Part shown: positions 7,859 through 15,994 of the stretch, piece after piece | Layout: the number at the start of each line of letters is the position of its first letter | Position numbering within the stretch: position 1 is the stretch's first letter | DNA from: an uncultured Caulobacterales bacterium | GTDB lineage: Bacteria > Pseudomonadota > Alphaproteobacteria > Caulobacterales > Maricaulaceae | Length of the DNA stretch: 64,000 nt | Direction: 5' to 3' | Assembly: GCA_947503715.1 (NCBI GenBank) | Contig: CANNER010000003.1 | Coordinates: 538,374 to 602,373, forward strand | The notes under the pieces: generated by a model | The model's input: only the letters and a program-made list of their open reading frames with translations | Told to the model about the DNA's origin: nothing | The model's database searches: none | Program-made: the position numbers and the translations under genes

Positions 7859-10546
7859 ATGTTTCACTATCCTACAGCGGCGAAAGCCGCATTGCTGACA
7901 CTTCTCGCCTCTGCGGCCCTGCCCGCCTATGGCGCCAGTTATCTCGATACGCGTCAAAATATGCGCGGCGAGGCGACAAGCTATACGGCATCGCTCTCTG
8001 AAATAACACAGGGCGATATTTATCGGACGACACGGATCTTGGATTGGCGACAGCCGACCTTACAGCTCTGGTTTGACCTGCCCGCATCAGAGCGCACATC
8101 GACGATTACACTCAATCTTGCGGCAGACCCATTAACGCGTGTTCCCGGCCATGCACCGTTGCAAGTCCAGTTTAATCACGACAAGCCCGTTCCCGTTATG
8201 TCAAATGGGCGTGGATTCGAGGCGGAACTCTCTTTCGATCCGGCCAAAGCCCGCTCGCGCCGCAATTCGCTGAAAATTACTTTCCCCGCCCCAACAGGGA
8301 CGGATTGCGTCATGCCCGCACACGGAAAATGGTCTGTGGATTTATCTGCCTCGACCCTTTCCATGACGGGACGCTCACGATCAGCCAATATGAGTTTAAG
8401 GGAAGTCGAAGAGCGTTTGGCGCAGCCTGCACTGTCCCCCAAGCGTATCGGATTAATCGCATTCGGCCCGGACGCCACGGATATGCAAGCTCTCGCCGCG
8501 CAAGGCCTGGCTTTACGGACGCCGGACATTCCGAAGTTTTCTGTTACAGATCGCGGGACAGACTTTAATGTTCTGATGGTCACGCGCGACCGCCTGTTTG
8601 ATTACACTGACGATCCTATGATCCTCAATTCCAAAGGGTCTCGCGTTTTCGTTCCGAAAGGCCGCCCGACACAGCTTATCTTCACAGCGGATACGGATGC
8701 CGATATTCTTGAAACACTAAAGCTATTCTCTGTCCGACACCTGCCATCCGCGCGGCGACCCATTACGAGTCTTGGCGAAATTGATATGCAATCCCGACTG
8801 GATTCTGACCGCATTGTCGTGACCCGCAAAGCCAAATTGGCAGAACTGGGCGACACGGATAGTTTTGCCAGTTTCAGTGATGATAGCTGGGCTTCAGGTG
8901 CAAAGACCTATCGTTTTGACGTCACCGATCCAGCCAATACGCGCGGCGAAATCCTACTCCGACTCGCCTCGTCCGAAGATGTGGCGGAGACATCTCGTCT
9001 CCGCGTTGCGCTAAATGGCGAGACACTGGGTGCGGCCAAACTCGACCGGCGTCGTAAATCCGTTATCTTTGATGTTCCCTCAGGCAAGTTAAACGCAACA
9101 TCTAATGTTCTGAGCTTGCTGCCGGAACTGGACGCCAAGCCGGAATATACCTGTCCTTCTGTAACGGCCAGTCAGCCCAACTTTATGGTCGGTCAGGGCT
9201 CAAAGCTAACGCTCGATACATCCTATGCGTCACCAGCGTCTGAACTCTCGCGCCTCGCTGCGACAGGCAGCGTCTTTAAAGATCAGCAGAGTTACATTGC
9301 CCTGCCCCGTGAGGCACGCGAATTTGAAGCCAGCCTCCGTATTTTAGGGCGTCTGGCAAAATCAGCGGGTCAAGGCCTGACAGAGGCAGACTATACGCGA
9401 GGCAGCGACGTTGGACAGGATCGACATATCCTTGTGATCGGCTCGGCGCGAACCCAAACCCGTGTTTTAGGCGACATGACGACTGCGCCAAAAGCGCTGA
9501 AGCAAGCTTTGCAAGGGCAATCGATCTCAGGCGAAAACCTTCTGCAATCGGGTATTGAGCGATTTGCGAGTGCAGGTCTGGATGATTTTGCCGTGCAATA
9601 TGCGGCGGCAAAATCTGGCTCTCGTAAAGTTTCAAAGGGCGGCGTGGCCGCGCTTTACGGCAATGGCGCCGGTCGGATGATTGGCGTTATCTCGGCGGCG
9701 CCGTCTGAGCGATTTACAACAGTAGCCAGTCAAATCATTGAACCGGATCACTGGAATGCTCTGCGCGGCGGTGTGGCCCGATGGAATAAATCATCCGTGA
9801 TTATGGCCCAAACGGCACAACCAATCATGGGCGTATCGTTGAGAGACAATCAGGGCTCAAGTTTATTGGATTTTGATTTTCCAAATATCGATTTCCCCGA
9901 TTTCACGTTACCTGATTTTGAAATGCCGACCGTCAAAATGCCGGAATGGTCTTGGCCAACAAATCCCCTGCGCCGTTTCAATGCGGAGACACGCACTGCA
10001 GACGCCCCGGCAAATGAGGCTTTAGTCCTACGGCAAGCGCCGGTTCATGACATCTCAATTGAGGCAAAACCCGTCACAATGACGGCAGAAGCTCAACGCG
10101 GCTACATTCAGGAAGCACGTGCGGACAGGGTAGAAACATCAGAAGGTTTGCGTGGCCGTTTCACATTTGAAACGCCGGATATGCCTGACTTAAATATGCC
10201 CGTCTTAACAGCGCCGAAGATGAGCTCTTTCCAAGACATACGCCGCGCAACCAAGTCGAAATGGTTGTCTGCCCGACGTTGGAGCCAGGATAAGGTGGAC
10301 AGCCTTATGACTATGCGGTCGCTTAAGGAGATTGAACGACGGACAGATCGTTTGCAAAATCGTGTGAAACCTTCCGGACAAAAGGCCCGCAAATCCCTTA
10401 TCGAAAGATTGCCCGGGAAAGGTGTGGTTCAATTTGCAGATCGTACATATTCCGTGTTTGGAATTCTTCTGATCCTCAGCTTCATGAGTGTGGTATTCTT
10501 AATGAGTATGGCGAGCCCGAGTTCACGCCTGGGCGGCAGGCACTAA
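7859..10546 (+). CDS. BcsB-like cellulose-synthase regulatory protein homologue, orphan
   Basis: A large periplasmic, C-terminally membrane-anchored protein resembling BcsB, the periplasmic subunit of bacterial cellulose synthase. ATG 7859 gives a signal peptide (AALLTLLASAALPAYG) and 895 aa. BcsB-like features: carbohydrate-binding beta domains, a Cys-containing YTCPSVTASQPNF near residue 435, a SKLTLD strand, and a final single transmembrane helix (VFGILLILSFMSVVFLM). No BcsA, BcsC or BcsZ is nearby, so the polysaccharide is unknown. Odd: residues 671-700 are six successive pentads each ending in Pro (DFDFP, NIDFP, DFTLP, DFEMP, TVKMP, EWSWP), with a shorter echo near residue 770. A terminator follows at 10593. 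Confidence 0.75.
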   Translation: MFHYPTAAKAALLTLLASAALPAYGASYLDTRQNMRGEATSYTASLSEITQGDIYRTTRILDWRQPTLQLWFDLPASERTSTITLNLAADPLTRVPGHAPLQVQFNHDKPVPVMSNGRGFEAELSFDPAKARSRRNSLKITFPAPTGTDCVMPAHGKWSVDLSASTLSMTGRSRSANMSLREVEERLAQPALSPKRIGLIAFGPDATDMQALAAQGLALRTPDIPKFSVTDRGTDFNVLMVTRDRLFDYTDDPMILNSKGSRVFVPKGRPTQLIFTADTDADILETLKLFSVRHLPSARRPITSLGEIDMQSRLDSDRIVVTRKAKLAELGDTDSFASFSDDSWASGAKTYRFDVTDPANTRGEILLRLASSEDVAETSRLRVALNGETLGAAKLDRRRKSVIFDVPSGKLNATSNVLSLLPELDAKPEYTCPSVTASQPNFMVGQGSKLTLDTSYASPASELSRLAATGSVFKDQQSYIALPREAREFEASLRILGRLAKSAGQGLTEADYTRGSDVGQDRHILVIGSARTQTRVLGDMTTAPKALKQALQGQSISGENLLQSGIERFASAGLDDFAVQYAAAKSGSRKVSKGGVAALYGNGAGRMIGVISAAPSERFTTVASQIIEPDHWNALRGGVARWNKSSVIMAQTAQPIMGVSLRDNQGSSLLDFDFPNIDFPDFTLPDFEMPTVKMPEWSWPTNPLRRFNAETRTADAPANEALVLRQAPVHDISIEAKPVTMTAEAQRGYIQEARADRVETSEGLRGRFTFETPDMPDLNMPVLTAPKMSSFQDIRRATKSKWLSARRWSQDKVDSLMTMRSLKEIERRTDRLQNRVKPSGQKARKSLIERLPGKGVVQFADRTYSVFGILLILSFMSVVFLMSMASPSSRLGGRH

Positions 10547-10592
10547 GCCAAGCGCACCCAACACCAACTTCCGTCTTTCAGCAGATGGAGTT

Positions 10593-10634
10593 AACCCGTC
10601 GCGTTCGGTCCGGAACGCGGCGGGTTTTTATTTT
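10593..10634 (+). terminator. Rho-independent terminator after the BcsB-like gene
   Basis: The left arm AACCCGTCGCGTTC (10593-10606) pairs with GAACGCGGCGGGTT (10613-10626), with one G-T wobble and a 6-nt loop. A T-rich run follows (10625-10634). It lies 47 nt after the BcsB-like stop. The kinase gene ends at 10634 on the other strand, so the hairpin may serve both directions. Confidence 0.85.
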
Positions 10635-12250
10635 CAGTCGGCTTGTAAGGGTAAAATAATTTTAACGCGGGTGCCATCACCGGGCTTTGATTGAATATCC
10701 ATCTTACCGCCATGGAGAGTCGTCAGCGACTTCACGAGACTGAGACCTAGTCCGGTTCCACGCTCGACAGCAAGTTTCCCGCCCTCACCCTGCGTATAGG
10801 GATTTCCAATGCGGGCCAGCTCTTCGGCATCCATGCCCATACCGGTGTCGGAGACGGCGAGCTCCAAATCGCCATCAATCGCCTGTGCATCCACATCAAC
10901 ATGCGCGCCCTTATTAGAAAATTTCACGGCATTTGAGAGTAAGTTGAGCAAGATTTGACGCACAGCCCGCCTATCCGCTTGGATTAGCAGCGCTTGATCT
11001 AAATCCAAATTGATATCGATAGCTACTTCGGCCGCATCCGCAGCAGGCCGGATCATTTTGACAGAGGACCGAATAACATCCGCGGCATCAAACGTATCAT
11101 AGTTGAGCTCATATCGCCCGGCCTCGACCTTGGACAGATCAAGCACATCGCCAATCAAGTCCAACATATGCTGTCCGCTTTCATGAATAAGGTCAGCATA
11201 TTCTGCATATTTTCCAGGTAGAGGCCCGAAGAGACGCGAGCGCATCATGTCAGAAAATCCGATAATCGCGTTGAGTGGCGTTCGAAGTTCATGACTGACA
11301 CCGGCGAAGAAGAGCGTTTTATCCGTGCTGTCACGTTCCGCAGAAGCACCCATCTGACGCAGGGACTCCAGCTGTGCCTCGTCATCTGTACGGTCATGTG
11401 TGTGGACAAGCCAGCCGCCTTTTTGAAGCGGCGTAATCCGCATATCATAACTGGCATGTTCGCCCGACCCCTTATGAGAAATACGGAGAAGTTGCGGCAT
11501 CTTTGTCTCGCGGGCGGCTTCAATTTTTCCGCCAAGTGCGGCTTGGTCACTATGATCCAAGGGTAAAAAGTCGACCAAAGACTCCGGCACATCACCAGAG
11601 AATTGCGCTGCCCCCTGAGCATTTGTGCCAATCAGGCGCGCTTTAGAGTCATATTCGAACAACCCACCTTCGACGCCGTCCCGCCAAAATGTTCCTCGCA
11701 TCTCTACACCAGAGATTGGCTTGGCCTGTCTGCGGTTTGCGGCGGCAAACATAGCGGCTAGTGTAAAGGCCAATAGAGCGGCTAGACCCGTTTGTTTAAC
11801 CCAAGTTGAAAGGCCACTATCAATCAAGTCAACGTCTGGAAGAGAACCCGCACGCCCCGCAAAAAACACAATAGCCATGATCAGCACAGCGATGATCAGG
11901 CCTTCAACAAATTTTTCCTTGAAGAATAACATTGCGATGGCGGGAACGGTGATGAAGAGTAAGCCCATAGGGACAAGGCCGAAAAGAATGCAGGCCATGA
12001 GGGCCAGTCCAGCCCAAGACAGCATCAACAATATTTGCGCCCATTCCCGCTGAATGACCGGTGAGAGTAACACTCCGATCAATGCAGGGATTGCCGCTAT
12101 AGCGGCAATCGGTAGGAGTGTTAGACTATCGAAGCCACGCAGGCTTGCGGCGACCACAGCTGCGACCAGCGCAAATATCCAAACAAGGTTTGGCAAGATC
12201 ACAGACGCGTGGTCAAAAGAGGCTCTCTGGTTTTGGCGCACGCGGACCAC
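10634..12250 (-). CDS. Membrane sensor histidine kinase, DivJ/PleC-like
   Basis: Sensor histidine kinase, 538 aa, GTG start. The N-terminal 175 residues hold about six hydrophobic helices; a PAS-like region follows (about 185-290, FWRDGVEGGLFEYD). HisKA carries the phospho-accepting His in GVSHELRTPLN (about residue 318) and the alphaproteobacterial cell-cycle signature RLFGPLPGKYAEYADLIHES. The HATPase has the N box NLLSNAVKFS, the G1 box DTGMGMD and the G2 box GTGLGLSL. The HisKA-adjacent sequence closely matches the DivJ/PleC group that phosphorylates DivK in Caulobacter-type asymmetric division; which of the two cannot be fixed from sequence alone. Monocistronic, divergent from sufE. Confidence 0.85.
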   Translation of the reverse strand: MVRVRQNQRASFDHASVILPNLVWIFALVAAVVAASLRGFDSLTLLPIAAIAAIPALIGVLLSPVIQREWAQILLMLSWAGLALMACILFGLVPMGLLFITVPAIAMLFFKEKFVEGLIIAVLIMAIVFFAGRAGSLPDVDLIDSGLSTWVKQTGLAALLAFTLAAMFAAANRRQAKPISGVEMRGTFWRDGVEGGLFEYDSKARLIGTNAQGAAQFSGDVPESLVDFLPLDHSDQAALGGKIEAARETKMPQLLRISHKGSGEHASYDMRITPLQKGGWLVHTHDRTDDEAQLESLRQMGASAERDSTDKTLFFAGVSHELRTPLNAIIGFSDMMRSRLFGPLPGKYAEYADLIHESGQHMLDLIGDVLDLSKVEAGRYELNYDTFDAADVIRSSVKMIRPAADAAEVAIDINLDLDQALLIQADRRAVRQILLNLLSNAVKFSNKGAHVDVDAQAIDGDLELAVSDTGMGMDAEELARIGNPYTQGEGGKLAVERGTGLGLSLVKSLTTLHGGKMDIQSKPGDGTRVKIILPLQAD

Positions 12251-12399
12251 TCCCTGCGGACTGAATCGCCCGCGTTAAGGTTAACAGACTAGGAAAAGCA
12301 GATAGGCGCGTCTATGGCCAACCCATTCGCGTCTCAGGGCATTACGCCGAGAGCCGTACACCCAACTGACGTGTTGAAACGGGCCTACCGGATGCCTAA

Positions 12400-12813
12400 A
12401 TGCACAGAATGACCTACCCGGAAAACATTCAAGATATGATCGACGATTTCCAGTTCTTGGATGATTGGGAAGACCGATATATGCACGTCATTGATATGGG
12501 GAAATCACTCCCACCACTTCCGGATGAAGACCGCACAGAGTTCAATAAAGTCAAAGGCTGCGCCAGTCAGGTCTGGCTCGTGACGAAACGTGACGCGGAG
12601 ACGTTAAACTTCGCCGGTGACAGTGACGCTCATATTGTGAAGGGGCTCGTCGCCATTGTCCTACAAATCTATTCAGGCAGAACACGCGAAGACATCAAAC
12701 AGCTCGATGCGAACGATATCCTCGACAAGCTGGGACTATCTGAACATCTTTCAGCCCAACGGGCAAACGGATTGGCGGCCATGATTGCCCGCATTCAGAG
12801 CGAAGCCACTTAA
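12400..12813 (+). CDS. sufE: SufE family cysteine-desulfurase activator
   Basis: SufE takes persulfide sulfur from the SufS cysteine desulfurase and passes it to the Fe-S scaffold. The 137-aa protein keeps the acceptor Cys in VKGCASQVW (C54). The N-terminus INDDF-like segment is here IDDFQFLDDWEDRY, as in the family. An in-frame ATG at 12409 is an alternative start. No other suf gene is near. Its stop overlaps the convergent membrane-protein gene by 4 nt. Confidence 0.93.
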   Translation: MHRMTYPENIQDMIDDFQFLDDWEDRYMHVIDMGKSLPPLPDEDRTEFNKVKGCASQVWLVTKRDAETLNFAGDSDAHIVKGLVAIVLQIYSGRTREDIKQLDANDILDKLGLSEHLSAQRANGLAAMIARIQSEAT

Positions 12814-13658
12814 GCGAAAACATCGCCCAGCGTTGTTCCGCCTTCTTTAATATCTTTAATTTCAAGATAGGCCGCCGTTAAACCCGACGCATAGACCGCG
12901 TAGATAAAATACCCCGCGACAGCAGATAAAGATGTCACAATAAGCATACGGGGAGAGGCTGCGTTTATGTCGCCAACAGAGGCCGGATCAAACATGTTAT
13001 AGCCCCCCGCAACGACGGCTAGCCCCGCGATCAGCGAATAAATGACAGAGGCAATCAAGCTCAGCACGAAAAGAAAGAGTAATATCCAGCGCTTATAATT
13101 TCTGGCCAATGTCCATGCACGACCCAATGAGCCGAACACGCCTTTTCGTTCGAAAACATAAACAGGACCGGCCAGCGCCCAGCCCGGCCACACAAAAACA
13201 AACCCGATGAGCAACGCATAAAATCCTAGAATACAGACAAGCGAATAAATGAAGGCAATCACAAACATCGGAAGTGTGAAACGCAGGGCTTTCCCAATAA
13301 CGTTTTGACCCACCAATTCATCACCCGTAAATTTCGCATAGGCTGTGTGAATAACGATCAGTTGGAACCAAACAATCATCAGTAGGCTGATAAGATTGCC
13401 TCCAAACGTCACCAAATAGAACGTGCCCATATCCATATTATTGGGGTTAGCCACCATGTCCTGGGTCGCACCTGTTGTCATAACACTCAGTCCGACCGTA
13501 AACAGTCCTACGACTAATAATCCAATCAGGAGCGGTTTTATATCCGCAAAAACACCGGAAAAGGCCCGTCCGAAGACTTTACCAAAGTCAAAAGACCGAT
13601 GAGTCGGATTTTGCCACTCATATTGATATTGTGGCTGTCCCGGTGATTGATTTACCAT
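12810..13658 (-). CDS. Multi-pass membrane protein of unknown function
   Basis: A 282-aa predicted inner-membrane protein with about six hydrophobic helices (e.g. LLIGLLVVGLFTVGLSVM, LVCILGFYALLIGFVFVWPGWALAGP, ILLFLFVLSLIASVIYSLIAG). The pattern WPGWALAGPVYVFERKGVFGSLGRAWTLARN resembles the membrane domain attached to some glycerophosphodiesterases and other DUF families built around an ERxG-ALxRSxxLT motif. No catalytic domain is attached. The cytosolic N-terminus is Gln/Pro/Tyr-rich. Function unknown. Confidence 0.75.
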   Translation of the reverse strand: MVNQSPGQPQYQYEWQNPTHRSFDFGKVFGRAFSGVFADIKPLLIGLLVVGLFTVGLSVMTTGATQDMVANPNNMDMGTFYLVTFGGNLISLLMIVWFQLIVIHTAYAKFTGDELVGQNVIGKALRFTLPMFVIAFIYSLVCILGFYALLIGFVFVWPGWALAGPVYVFERKGVFGSLGRAWTLARNYKRWILLFLFVLSLIASVIYSLIAGLAVVAGGYNMFDPASVGDINAASPRMLIVTSLSAVAGYFIYAVYASGLTAAYLEIKDIKEGGTTLGDVFA

Positions 13659-13716
13659 GATATTCCTCTTCCCTACTCTCAGGCTTAGAAAAACACATGG
13701 CCTTTTACAACATAAA

Positions 13717-14310
13717 CTAAGCTAACAATTCGATGTCCCAATAGAGGTAATCCATCCAACTTTCATGAAGGTGATTGGGCGGAAAACGCCGGCCTTGGGC
13801 CTGTAATTGGTGCATTGTTGGCTGAAATGGCGCAACGAAAGGATGCATGCGTGCATCTTTCGGCAAGCGTCCCCCTTTTTTGAGGTTACATCCCGAGCAA
13901 GCCGCGACAATATTCGTCCAGCTTGTCTTCCCGCCCAGCCTCCGCGGAATAACATGATCAAATGTGAGTTCATTGGGTGACCCACAATAAGTGCATTTAA
14001 AACCATCCCGTAAGAAGAGATTAAACCGCGTAAAGGCAGGCGTTCGGTTTTGTGGCACATAATCGCGTAGGGCCACGACAGATGGCATTTGCATCTCAAA
14101 ACTCGGCGAGCGGACGCATTGCTCATAATGATCCACGACATCGACACGATCGAGAAAAACGGCTTTCACGGCGTCCTGCCAAGACCAGAGCGAGAGCGGA
14201 AAATAAGACAGCGGTTGGTAATCTGCGTTCAGAATCAAACAAGGATAGTTTCCGGCCGTCACAGGAGCGGCGTCCATAAGAGACGATAGCCGAGGGTGAA
14301 GGGCGCTCAT
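13717..14310 (-). CDS. HNH endonuclease family protein
   Basis: A 197-aa HNH nuclease of a type found as a housekeeping gene across Alphaproteobacteria. The zinc/HNH core is CTYCGSPNELTFDHVIPRRLGG followed by CSGCNLKKGGR: two CxxC pairs, the catalytic His in FDHVIPR and the Asn of the second half (TNIVAACSGCN). The start at 14310 has a strong GGAGG site. Upstream NADYQPLSYFPLSLWSW is the conserved N-terminal extension of this subfamily. Biological target unknown; it is not associated with a restriction methylase here. Confidence 0.88.
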   Translation of the reverse strand: MSALHPRLSSLMDAAPVTAGNYPCLILNADYQPLSYFPLSLWSWQDAVKAVFLDRVDVVDHYEQCVRSPSFEMQMPSVVALRDYVPQNRTPAFTRFNLFLRDGFKCTYCGSPNELTFDHVIPRRLGGKTSWTNIVAACSGCNLKKGGRLPKDARMHPFVAPFQPTMHQLQAQGRRFPPNHLHESWMDYLYWDIELLA

Positions 14311-14476
14311 AATGAAGCCTCCGGGCTTTGGTCAATAAATGGGGTTTCAATCATCTGAATATTGAAAACAAATCTCCTGAGACATTGATTCCTAAGTTAC
14401 ACAGAGTTCCACTGGATTGACAAGTGCGGCGGAATGTCAAAATTCGCGAAATTGACCGCTTTAAAGTTAAAGGATT

Positions 14477-15994
14477 TCAGTCGAAGCCAGCGTTCATTTC
14501 CAAAAGCTTCGCTAATTTTTTTACACGGTACTTCACCTGTTCCGTAAGCATTGGGCTCAAATCAGGCGTTGTGGAAAGATATAACGCTTCACCTCGCACA
14601 GACAATTCAAACTCGCTGAGAAGAGACGGTGTTCGTCCGGTCACCACAATTGCCAAGCGGATCGCCTCACCGATACAGGCCGCCACGTAGCGTTGATCTT
14701 CGGTCAGTAATTCATCAATCAATCCACTGACCGGGGGTTGCCGTTTGGCCGTGTAAGTCCGGAAAAGAGACAATGACAGGAAAGCCCGCTCCGCATGCGT
14801 TAATCCGGCAACGGGCGCGTAGAGAACATCCTCAAACACAAGTTCCGCGCGATGGTCAGGATGCAGGTTTTTTCCCAAACCCGCAAGATGACACGCTGCC
14901 TGTAAGAGGCGAGCGTCATTTCTATCGCCAAACCCGCAGGGCAGGACCGGCAGAAGCGGAGAGAGAAACCGATAGAGCGGAGGTCCGAAATGTTCGGCCT
15001 GCACGAACCCTCTCGCGAAATCACGGCATCCATCAATCAGCGCATCGCGCGACTTCACGGGTTCAGGCAAACTGTCCCAAACCAAGCCTTCACGCAATCC
15101 AGCCATCGAGATGACGATAGATTTTGGTTTGAAGCGTTTGATCAATCGCTCCAAAATTAATCCTGCATAAGGCAGTGTTTCCGCACGGGCCTTTCTCATA
15201 CCCGGCCAATTCAAAAGCTCGACAAGTCCGTCAGTATAAGCCCAGTGCGCAAGTGTTTCTGCCACCTCCGGTGAGAGACGGTATCCCTGCAAGGTGCGCA
15301 TCGGGTAATTCGATTTCTGTTGGTGAACAGACGCAAGATTTCGCCACGCCCCGCCTATGAGATAGAGTGTCTCTTCACCGTCCAAATCTCCGGACACGCT
15401 GCCAAGCACAGAATCGAGTTTTGAAACCCGCGCAATATAGTCTGCCGACAGCAACTCAGAAAGGTTCCCCCCAATGGCATCGAAAGGCCCCAAGGGTAAG
15501 GAAACGCCAAGAGCTTTTGAATTTGGGTCCCGCAATTCCGGCCCCACTTGCATGATTTCAAGACTGGCACCGCCGAGATCAGCCCCTAATCCCTGACGCC
15601 TATCATTATTGGAGAGTAATCCGAGCGCAGAAAGCCGGGCTTCTTCTGTTCCGGATACCGGGGAAATATCCAACCCTGTCTCCTGCTTAACCTGAGCGAC
15701 AAAATCAGGTGCGTCTTCGGCTTCCCGCATCGCCGCTGTCGCGCCAATTAAAGGCTGCCCCAGCCCTCTGGCTTTTATGATTTTCGAAAATCGGGCCAAG
15801 GCCGCACGGCATTTTTGTTTACCTGAAACAGATAGGCAGCCCGTGTCCCGCAAGTCACGGCCAAGCCCAGCCAAGATTTTCTCATTATAAACAGGCGTAA
15901 AGTGAGCGCCAAATAGATCATATATGACCAGCCGAACCGAGTTCGAGCCAATATCAATGACAGCAACCTGTCGGGCATGTTGAGAGGAAGTCAG
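14477..15994 (-). CDS. ppx: Exopolyphosphatase/pppGpp phosphohydrolase (Ppx/GppA)
   Basis: Hydrolyses polyphosphate (and possibly pppGpp); actin/Hsp70-fold phosphatase. The essential P-loop VAVIDIGSNSVRLVIYD lies at about residues 8-24 of the frame extended upstream, and GADLGGASLEIMQ (phosphate 2) follows near residue 145. The first ATG/GTG/TTG in frame (TTG 15874) lies after the P-loop, so it cannot be the real start. In frame, directly after the ppk stop (15997-15995), is CTG 15994, giving LTSSQHARQVAVIDIG; I use it, making 505 aa, a normal length. Likely translated by coupling to ppk. An ATG nearby (15978) is out of frame, so a sequencing or natural frameshift is the alternative. Confidence 0.85.
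   Translation of the reverse strand: MTSSQHARQVAVIDIGSNSVRLVIYDLFGAHFTPVYNEKILAGLGRDLRDTGCLSVSGKQKCRAALARFSKIIKARGLGQPLIGATAAMREAEDAPDFVAQVKQETGLDISPVSGTEEARLSALGLLSNNDRRQGLGADLGGASLEIMQVGPELRDPNSKALGVSLPLGPFDAIGGNLSELLSADYIARVSKLDSVLGSVSGDLDGEETLYLIGGAWRNLASVHQQKSNYPMRTLQGYRLSPEVAETLAHWAYTDGLVELLNWPGMRKARAETLPYAGLILERLIKRFKPKSIVISMAGLREGLVWDSLPEPVKSRDALIDGCRDFARGFVQAEHFGPPLYRFLSPLLPVLPCGFGDRNDARLLQAACHLAGLGKNLHPDHRAELVFEDVLYAPVAGLTHAERAFLSLSLFRTYTAKRQPPVSGLIDELLTEDQRYVAACIGEAIRLAIVVTGRTPSLLSEFELSVRGEALYLSTTPDLSPMLTEQVKYRVKKLAKLLEMNAGFD

Noticed and set aside
15775..15978. ATG 15978 frame as an alternative ppx start
   Set aside because: It is out of frame with ppx and its product has no family features; it would need a frameshift to reach the phosphatase.
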